DNA of 6,407 nt from a bacterium (GTDB lineage: Bacteria > Zhuqueibacterota > Zhuqueibacteria > Residuimicrobiales > Residuimicrobiaceae): the NCBI GenBank assembly GCA_012523655.1, contig JAAYTV010000253.1, positions 1 to 6,407 on the forward strand, read 5' to 3'. Positions 1 through 5,252 of this stretch are shown here, one piece after another (positions within the stretch are counted from its first letter, which is position 1; every line of letters begins with the position of its first letter). The notes under the pieces were generated by a model that saw nothing but the letters and a program-made list of their open reading frames with translations, ran no database searches and had not been told where the DNA came from. A program made the position numbers and the translations under genes.

Positions 1-558
1 CAGGTCCAAACGGCGGTCCCACCCCTCGATAAACCGGCCCATACCGAACTTGGCCTGTTCGGCGATGCTTTTGGCCTTTTCAAAATAGACTTGACCGCCA
101 AGGGTTGACCACTTGTCAAACTCACCGCCCAGGATCAGATAGATGTAAAAATCCACCACGCTGGTAAAAGAGTCCAGGCCGTTGTCCTGATGTTGCAGGT
201 TGTTTTCGATCTGGTAGGTGTAGCTCCACCGCTTATCGAAAAACTGCAGATCATAATTGTTGTGGATTAAAATCTGCCCGGCATAGCGGTCTTCGGCGTT
301 GGTGCTGCGGTCCTCCAGGATCAGCTGCACCTGCAGCATGACCTTGGTGCGCCAGGGATCGTCGGTCCACCTATAGCTGTTGATATAGTGCATGACCCGA
401 TCGGCGAACTCGCGCAATTTTTGCTGTTTGTCGATCGGCAGAGTACGCAGATCCGTCTCCACCTGGGCTTCCAGCTGCTGAGCCGAAGAGATAGCGGCGA
501 ACAGCAGGCTAAAGAGCAACAGCCATCCCAATAGATCTATTCGAGGTCGAACTGACAT
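1..558 (-). CDS. PorD-like (DUF4835) exported protein, 3' end outside window
   Basis: The first 186 codons are visible; the gene continues past the left edge with no stop. The start is the ATG at 558-556, preceded by GGAG with six-base spacing. Residues 1-26 look like a Sec signal peptide: arginines in the n-region, a leucine/phenylalanine-rich core (GWLLLFSLLFAAI) and an SSA|QQ cleavage site, so the protein is exported. Several stretches match my recollection of the DUF4835 family, now named PorD in the type IX secretion system (T9SS): RWTDDPW near residue 64, the basic/aromatic segment around 100-116, FYIYLILGGEFD near 137 and LGGQVYFEKA near 153. Family members are usually about 300 residues, so roughly 100 should be missing here. 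PorD is needed for T9SS function in Bacteroidota, but its molecular role is not settled. The gene diverges from a PorV/PorQ-type barrel, which supports a T9SS or outer-membrane role. Family call fairly confident; function inferred. Confidence 0.82.
   Translation of the reverse strand, partial: MSVRPRIDLLGWLLLFSLLFAAISSAQQLEAQVETDLRTLPIDKQQKLREFADRVMHYINSYRWTDDPWRTKVMLQVQLILEDRSTNAEDRYAGQILIHNNYDLQFFDKRWSYTYQIENNLQHQDNGLDSFTSVVDFYIYLILGGEFDKWSTLGGQVYFEKAKSIAEQAKFGMGRFIEGWDRRLDL
530..541. repeat. 12-base perfect palindrome upstream of the plus-strand operon
   Basis: AATAGATCTATT is its own reverse complement. It lies 15 bases before the plus-strand ATG at 557 and inside codons 6-10 of the PorD-like gene. 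A perfect 12-base palindrome is expected about once or twice by chance in a window this long, so only its position next to two divergent starts makes it a candidate operator. No protein is known to bind it. Confidence 0.35.
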
Positions 559-1483
559 GCTTTTCTCCAAAAAACTGCCTCAGGGGCGTTTGCCTGAAAG
601 TAATTTTCAACAATTTTGCGTTTTAAGCAAGCACTTTCTGCACTGGTTACGCGGTTCCGGCGTAATTGGTTCCCTCCTACTGCCAGGCTACGGCACTGTT
701 TGCCTGTGCGGGAGCATTTTCGCCCAGACCGTGCAATCCTACAGCACTGCCCGCATTTTGGGACTGGCAGGCGCTGAGATCTGTGTGACCGGCTGCGGCT
801 GCGCTAACGCCAACCCCGCAGCGCTGGCTGCCGGCCATCGCTTGTATGCCGAAATGTCAGGCCATTCGCCATTCGGCATAAAAGAGCTTTCCATTTGTCG
901 ATTGGAGCTCGGCCGGGCGGGGCCGCGACAAGGAGCGGCCGCAGACATCAGCTATATGGGGTTTGACCAATATCAGGAAGGAAGCGCTTCCTGCAGAGCC
1001 GCTCGCTTGCTATGGGGCCGGATGGCTCTCGGCGCTGCCTGGCGTTACACCTGGTGGCACATCGTCCGCTATGGCCAGCGCGGCGGCCATTCGCTGGAGC
1101 TGGGGCTGCTTCATCAGTGCGCGCCCTCCTTCAGTTGGGGAGCGGTGATCAAGGAGCTGGCCCTCGGCAAAAATTTGCAAACTCCGCCGGATGAGTTTTA
1201 CTCCTGGCAGATCGGCTGCCGCTGGTCCGCCGGGCTGCCGGCGGATTGCTATCTGGAATATCATCGGCAATCGCCGTGGCCGGCCCGCATCCGCATGGCC
1301 ATGGAGATCAAGTGGAAACAAATTCTGCGTCTGCGCTGGGGATGGGCTCTGGAGCCTTCCATTTTCTCTTTCGGTTTTGGCATTGTGCAAAAAAAACTGC
1401 GAATGGATTACGCCGTTTCCGAGCATCCGGACTTGGGGCTGACGTATGGAATGACCCTCTGTTTTTGTCAGGAGACACCATGA
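557..1483 (+). CDS. PorV/PorQ-like outer-membrane beta-barrel protein
   Basis: A 308-residue exported protein. Residues about 26-57 form an unusually long signal sequence ending CGSIFA|Q. Just after it, ARILGLAGAE followed by ANPAALAAG near residues 66-93 matches the opening of the PorV/PorQ family, where a GxGGA turn is followed by a [WN]NPA[GA]L motif. The rest alternates polar and aromatic/hydrophobic residues, as in beta strands. The end, LRMDYAVSEHPDLGLTYGMT (residues 281-300), resembles the closing strands of that family, where a DYA...LG.TH pattern is common. Known relatives are 14-strand barrels; PorV carries T9SS cargo to the surface and PorQ helps attach it, but many FCB paralogues have no assigned role. 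The stop overlaps the next gene's start (ATGA). The start is uncertain: ATG 557 has GAGG ten bases upstream, TTG 590 has AGGGG only three bases upstream, and no other in-frame ATG or GTG precedes the signal core. Thirteen cysteines are unusual for a barrel. Confidence 0.75.
   Translation: MLFSKKLPQGRLPESNFQQFCVLSKHFLHWLRGSGVIGSLLLPGYGTVCLCGSIFAQTVQSYSTARILGLAGAEICVTGCGCANANPAALAAGHRLYAEMSGHSPFGIKELSICRLELGRAGPRQGAAADISYMGFDQYQEGSASCRAARLLWGRMALGAAWRYTWWHIVRYGQRGGHSLELGLLHQCAPSFSWGAVIKELALGKNLQTPPDEFYSWQIGCRWSAGLPADCYLEYHRQSPWPARIRMAMEIKWKQILRLRWGWALEPSIFSFGFGIVQKKLRMDYAVSEHPDLGLTYGMTLCFCQETP
565..568 (-). promoter_or_regulatory. Shine-Dalgarno site of the PorD-like gene
   Basis: On the minus strand the bases read GGAG followed by AAAAGC and then ATG, a near-ideal core and spacing. 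It fixes the PorD-like start at 558. The site lies inside codons 3-4 of the divergent plus-strand reading frame if that frame starts at 557. Confidence 0.7.
596..630. promoter_or_regulatory. AT-rich patch, possible promoter for the PorD-like gene
   Basis: Positions 597-630 have about 8 G or C in 34 bases, in otherwise GC-rich DNA. On the minus strand bases 602-596 read TACTTTC, close to the Bacteroidota-type -7 element TAnnTTTG, and would give a 5' leader of about 30 bases. I do not find a -33 TTTG at the right spacing; the nearest TTG (630-628) is 25 bases upstream. This is a composition-based suggestion, not a firm promoter. Confidence 0.25.
1470..1474 (+). promoter_or_regulatory. Shine-Dalgarno site of the HhH-barrel gene
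   Basis: AGGAG lies five bases before the ATG at 1480, inside the last codons of the preceding barrel gene. It selects 1480 over the 78-codon upstream extension of the same frame, and the ATGA overlap implies translational coupling. Confidence 0.75.
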
Positions 1484-3420
1484 AAAAGATCGTCGGTTGG
1501 CTGCTGGTCTTTGTTTCGCTCTCGGCACAGGAACCGGATTGGGAAAAAATGGTCGGCGCTGAGCAAGAGTCAGACGGCGATCACCTGGTGTCCGATCATC
1601 TGGAGTCTTTACAGCGATCGCCGATGGACCTCAATCGCGCTTCTGCCTCAGACCTCGAGTCTTTGCCTTGGATCGCCCCGCAGGTGGCGCACGCCATCGT
1701 CGCGTTCCGCAACCGGTTTGGTCCGTTTCACTCCCTGCAGCAATTGACCCTGATCAAGGGCATGGACGAAACCACTCTGGCGCTGATCGCGCCGTTTGTC
1801 TTTTGCAAAGATCAGCGACGCAGGGCATCTTCGGGGGGCAACATCCGCTATCTGTGGAGCCAACCGCTGCAACAGAGCCGCGGATTTATCGAAAAAAAAT
1901 ACAACGGCTCTCCCGTGAAAGCGCTTCTCCGCACACAGATCCAACCGCTGGATTGGCTGCAACTGGGCTGGCTGATGGAAAAAGACAGCGGTGAACGCTC
2001 TTTGAACGATTACCGTTGCGGCTATGTGCAGGTACAGCGGTCGCACCCAGGGATCACGCTCCTGCTCGGCCACCTGACGGCGGAAAGCGGTCAAGGCCTT
2101 GTCTTCAGCCACCCAGGAAAATGGAGCGACGCATGGGATGCGCTGGCAGCTGCCAAGCGCAGAATCAAAACGGTGCGGCCTTATCTTTCCACCGACGAAA
2201 ACGCCGGTCTGTTCGGAAGCGCGCTGCAGTGGCAGTCCGATCGACTGCAGGCGACTTTGTTGTGGAGCCGAACCCCGGTGGATGCATCGGTGGAAAACGA
2301 CTCCATCCGTTCATTCATCGCCACGGGACTGCACCGCAGCGCCGCAGAACGCGCAACGCAAAGCCGGGTGAAAAAAACCGCGGCCGGCGCCATAGTGCGC
2401 TGGCAGCCCTTGGCAGGACTGTGTCTGGGCCTGTGCGTGCAGCAGCTGGAGTTGAATGCGCCGGCCAAAAAACAGAACCGGCCGGATGCGTTCTTTGATT
2501 TCAGCGGCCGTTCCGCTCTCGCGGCGGGCTTAAATTGGGATGCCATGATCGGGTCGGTCAACTGGTTCGGCGAGTGCGCGCGGATCGGCGACGCCGTCGC
2601 GGTCAACAGCGGTGTATGGTGGCAAATGGCTCAGTGGCGTCAGGTGCTAGCGGTGGAGCTTATTCCGACCGAATATGACCATTTGCTCTATCCACACCTG
2701 AGCCTGCCGGAGAAAAATCGCCGCAGCCTGCGATGGGCAATGATGTGGCAGGTGCTGCCGAGTCTCACTCTCTCGTTCTCCGCCCTGTACACGCTGCATC
2801 CCTGGTTGCGCTATCGCGTGGAATATGCCTCCACTCTGTCGGAAAGACAGCAGATCGTGGCGGTGCTGGCGGCAAGTAAAGGCTTGACCGTGACGATGCG
2901 CTGTCAACGGGCAGGCAATCCCGGCAGCGAAACCCTGACCGCGGATGAAAAAATAATCAGAAACCAGATCCGCAACGCTCTTCTAGGCCAGATCGATTAC
3001 CAGCCGGCTAAAAGCCTGAACCTGCGCAGCCGGGTTGAATGGAATCTCGTCGTGCGGCGAAAAACACTCGCGGCTCTGGAACAGAACAGCCAGGCCGTTT
3101 CTCTGTATCAGCAGGCGATCTGTTCGCTCGCCCGATCCGGCTCTTTATGCGCACGGTTGACCTGGTTTCAGGCATCCGAATACGATAATCGTTTTTTTGA
3201 GTATGAACAGGACCTGCCCGGCCGCCTGCGGATAAAAATGCTCTATGGCCGAGGCTGGCGCTGGTTTCTGCTGGCCGGGTTTCGTTACCGTGGCCTGCAC
3301 TTGACCGCCAAGTACGAAGAGACCATCTACCAAGATCGGGATCATACCGGCTCGGGATGGGATGAAGTGAGCGGCAACCGGGAGCGCTGGGGTTCGCTGC
3401 AGGCTGAGCTGCGCTGGTGA
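1480..3420 (+). CDS. Helix-hairpin-helix domain outer-membrane barrel protein
   Basis: A 646-residue protein from ATG 1480. The frame is open back to 1246, but the signal peptide begins here: MKKIVGWLLVFVSLSA|Q, cleaved near residue 16. Residues 49-107 are a tandem helix-hairpin-helix (ComEA-like) region: MDLNRASASDLESLP, then FRNRFGPFHSLQQL, then KGMDETT and IAPFV. From about residue 120 to the end the protein looks like a large beta barrel. It has landmarks I associate with an FCB HhH-barrel family: a GQGLVFS segment (205-211), RPYLSTDE (233-240), FFEYEQDLPG (572-581), LYGRGWRWF (588-596), GSGWDE (624-629) and a C-terminal strand ending in Trp, as expected for Bam-dependent insertion. The role of this family is unknown to me. 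The first hairpin reads LPWIAP instead of LPGIGP, so DNA binding is doubtful. It probably forms an operon with the barrel gene before it and the gene after it. Confidence 0.83.
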   Translation: MKKIVGWLLVFVSLSAQEPDWEKMVGAEQESDGDHLVSDHLESLQRSPMDLNRASASDLESLPWIAPQVAHAIVAFRNRFGPFHSLQQLTLIKGMDETTLALIAPFVFCKDQRRRASSGGNIRYLWSQPLQQSRGFIEKKYNGSPVKALLRTQIQPLDWLQLGWLMEKDSGERSLNDYRCGYVQVQRSHPGITLLLGHLTAESGQGLVFSHPGKWSDAWDALAAAKRRIKTVRPYLSTDENAGLFGSALQWQSDRLQATLLWSRTPVDASVENDSIRSFIATGLHRSAAERATQSRVKKTAAGAIVRWQPLAGLCLGLCVQQLELNAPAKKQNRPDAFFDFSGRSALAAGLNWDAMIGSVNWFGECARIGDAVAVNSGVWWQMAQWRQVLAVELIPTEYDHLLYPHLSLPEKNRRSLRWAMMWQVLPSLTLSFSALYTLHPWLRYRVEYASTLSERQQIVAVLAASKGLTVTMRCQRAGNPGSETLTADEKIIRNQIRNALLGQIDYQPAKSLNLRSRVEWNLVVRRKTLAALEQNSQAVSLYQQAICSLARSGSLCARLTWFQASEYDNRFFEYEQDLPGRLRIKMLYGRGWRWFLLAGFRYRGLHLTAKYEETIYQDRDHTGSGWDEVSGNRERWGSLQAELRW

Positions 3421-3476
3421 ACGTCCCGTGTCGATTCCGTCTGGCGTGGAATTGGATATTGACTGCAAAGGGTAAA

Positions 3477-4085
3477 ATGAGTAAATTGTTCAAGGGGAAA
3501 TTAGGCAACGAATGCTCGTCACAAGATGACTGGAAAAGCATGTCTTTTCGATCAATTGCCCAGGCCCTGGGTAAAAGGTGGTTCCTTCGTACCGCTCATC
3601 ATGAGCCGACATTGGTCAAATTGCCGGCCCAATCCATACGCACCCAGCGGGTGTTGGTGCTGCTGCCTGAAGACGAACTCGAGTATCGCCGGGCGGTCCA
3701 GCAGAAAAACTTGACCGCTCTGCAGTCGATGTTTCCTCATGCCCGGCTGCATCTGATCAAACATAAATCCCTGCTGCCCGCGGCAGCCGTACCCTGCAAG
3801 GAGTGGGACCAGGCGGATTTGGATTATTGGGGTTTGCCGTCCAGAGAGATGAAAAAACGCCTGGTGTCCCAATCGTTCGATATCGTCCTGGATCTCAGCC
3901 TGTCTCTCGCATTTATCAATCTGACGCTGGCTCATCATACCAAGGCGCCGATCAAAATCGGCTTTGCCGATCCTCTACGGGAAAAAATCTACAATTTCAT
4001 CATCTCTTTTTCCACCCCGCCGGCCTGGGACCAGGCCTTTGAAGTGTTGTGCCGCAAAATTTCCGGATCCATGGCAACCCACTAA
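3477..4085 (+). CDS. Conserved protein resembling one half of a GT9 glycosyltransferase
   Basis: A 202-residue protein with no signal peptide or clear membrane segment, so probably cytoplasmic. RVLVLLPEDELEYRRA (about residues 59-74) looks like the first beta strand and helix of a Rossmann-like fold. FDIVLDLSLSLAFINLTLAH (about 134-153) followed by APIKIGFADP resembles the D-x-x-I-D-L-N ... A-x-x-R-I-G-F region of family 9 glycosyltransferases (the ADP-heptose:LPS transferase type) and of DUF6913 proteins. GT9 enzymes are about 350 residues with two Rossmann domains; here the second, sugar-nucleotide-binding half is absent, so activity is doubtful. The start is uncertain. ATG 3477 has AGGG four bases upstream and is preferred; GTG 3417 would overlap the previous stop (GTGA) and add 20 residues; ATG 3540 would still keep the conserved region. 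Twenty bases separate it from the cyclase gene. The coding call is good; the family link is tentative. Confidence 0.7.
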   Translation: MSKLFKGKLGNECSSQDDWKSMSFRSIAQALGKRWFLRTAHHEPTLVKLPAQSIRTQRVLVLLPEDELEYRRAVQQKNLTALQSMFPHARLHLIKHKSLLPAAAVPCKEWDQADLDYWGLPSREMKKRLVSQSFDIVLDLSLSLAFINLTLAHHTKAPIKIGFADPLREKIYNFIISFSTPPAWDQAFEVLCRKISGSMATH

Positions 4086-4087
4086 GC

Positions 4088-4094
4088 AGGAGAG
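4088..4094 (+). promoter_or_regulatory. Shine-Dalgarno site of the diguanylate cyclase gene
   Basis: AGGAGAG sits just after the previous gene's stop. It is 8 bases from TTG 4103 and 11 bases from ATG 4106, so either codon of the TTGATG pair may initiate. The GTG at 4049, which opens the frame, has no such site. Confidence 0.6.
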
Positions 4095-4105
4095 CCGCGG
4101 ACTTG

Positions 4106-5185
4106 ATGAGCGAAAACGAAAAAGAACCCCTTACGCCTTCCGGCAGCGGAGAAATTCTGCGCATGGTATACGGACTTAAACGCCGCGTCCGCAATCTGGA
4201 ATGGTTTTTAACGTTGGCGTTTGACCTCAACCGGACCATTGACCGGAACGAATCGGTTAATCTGATCCAACGCTTTTTCAAGGCCAATCTGGAAACGGAC
4301 GGTTTCTCATTATGGCTGATCGCCCCGGCGACGAGAAAATTCGAAGCCGTCTCCGCCTACGGCGTTCCGGCTAAAGAGTATCTCAGCCATTTGCAGTCGT
4401 CCAGGCTGCAACCGCCGTTCAAGCTGGGCCAGTGCCCGGAAGGGTTTCATTACTTTTCCGAACTGCCGGCACAGGCCGAACGGGCAGCCGGCGGCAGTCT
4501 ATTGATACTGCCGCTGGTGCCGGAATCCTCCGGTTCGGTTCTCGGGTTTCTTGCTCTGTTCCGGCAAAAAAAAGAGGGGTTCAGCAACCGGGAGAGGATA
4601 CTGCTGCGTGAGACCAGCCAATTTATCGCTCTGCACCTTCGCAAAATCACCCTTTTTCACACCACACGGGAACTGGCCTTCGTCGACTCTTTGACCCAGA
4701 TCTTTAACCGCCGTTATTTCGATCAGCGGTTCGCAAAAGAGATCGGCCGCGCTCAGCGCTATCGACGCGCCATGTCCGTGCTTATGATCGATATCGATTA
4801 TTTTAAAAACTATAACGATCTTCTCGGTCACCTGGCCGGCGACGAAGCGCTTCGTCAGGTCGCCGATCTGTTGGAAAAAAATTTACGCAAAGCCGATGTG
4901 GTCTGCCGTTATGGGGGTGAAGAGTTTGTGGTGATTCTTCCTGAAATCAGCGCGGAGGCGGCGGGCAAAGTGGCGGAAAAATTACGGCAGGCGATCGCAG
5001 CGGCCAGCTTTAGCGGCGAGGAAAACCTTCCGGACAAACATTTGACCATCTCCATCGGCGTGGCCGCTTTTCCGGAAAACGGTAAAACTGCAGAGGAAAT
5101 GTTGCGGCGCGCAGATCAGGCGCTGTACAAAGCCAAGCAGGCGGGAAGAAACCGCGTCATGATCTCGCAGCAACAGGACTCCTGA
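4106..5185 (+). CDS. GAF-GGDEF diguanylate cyclase
   Basis: A 359-residue cytoplasmic protein predicted to make cyclic di-GMP from two GTP. Residues about 15-45 are a helical, coiled-coil-like lead (ILRMVYGLKRRVRNLEWFL). Residues about 45-180 look like a GAF sensor domain: FSLWLIAP, then SLLILPLVPESSGSVLGFLA. A short helix then leads into a complete GGDEF domain starting at DSLTQIFNRRYF (194-205). MIDIDYFKNYND carries the metal-binding aspartates near 229. The active site is GGEEF (270-274), a functional variant of GGDEF. RKAD (261-264) lies exactly five residues before it, which is the RxxD inhibitory site, so feedback inhibition by c-di-GMP is expected. The domain closes with TISIGVA and RADQALYKAKQAGRNRV. 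There is no transmembrane segment, so the signal is cytoplasmic and unknown. It is probably the last gene of the operon; a protease gene runs towards it. Confidence 0.93.
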   Translation: MSENEKEPLTPSGSGEILRMVYGLKRRVRNLEWFLTLAFDLNRTIDRNESVNLIQRFFKANLETDGFSLWLIAPATRKFEAVSAYGVPAKEYLSHLQSSRLQPPFKLGQCPEGFHYFSELPAQAERAAGGSLLILPLVPESSGSVLGFLALFRQKKEGFSNRERILLRETSQFIALHLRKITLFHTTRELAFVDSLTQIFNRRYFDQRFAKEIGRAQRYRRAMSVLMIDIDYFKNYNDLLGHLAGDEALRQVADLLEKNLRKADVVCRYGGEEFVVILPEISAEAAGKVAEKLRQAIAAASFSGEENLPDKHLTISIGVAAFPENGKTAEEMLRRADQALYKAKQAGRNRVMISQQQDS

Positions 5186-5252
5186 TCCCTACGCGGCCCG
5201 TACTCGCCCTATCATCAGCGCGTCCAGCCATAAAGCCGCTGCGGGTGCGCAG

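Noticed and set aside
845..880. Nine-base inverted repeat TATGCCGAA/TTCGGCATA with an 18-base loop, and a tandem CCATTCG inside it
   Set aside because: It is fully within coding sequence with a long loop, and is compatible with chance.
1246..1479. 78-codon N-terminal extension of the HhH-barrel frame
   Set aside because: It overlaps the real end of the PorV/PorQ-like gene, has no exported-protein features, and the signal peptide and ribosome site both place the start at 1480.
1010..1528. 172-codon minus-strand open frame
   Set aside because: It lies opposite two well-supported plus-strand genes and shows no domain; a shadow frame.
4049..4105. GTG-initiated extension of the cyclase gene overlapping the GT9-like gene
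   Set aside because: It lacks a ribosome site and adds no recognisable domain; AGGAGAG before 4103/4106 gives a better start.
5239..5252. CTGCG-GGTG-CGCAG hairpin in the convergent gap as a terminator
   Set aside because: The stem is only five base pairs and no T-run follows on either strand; the 67-base gap shows no convincing terminator.
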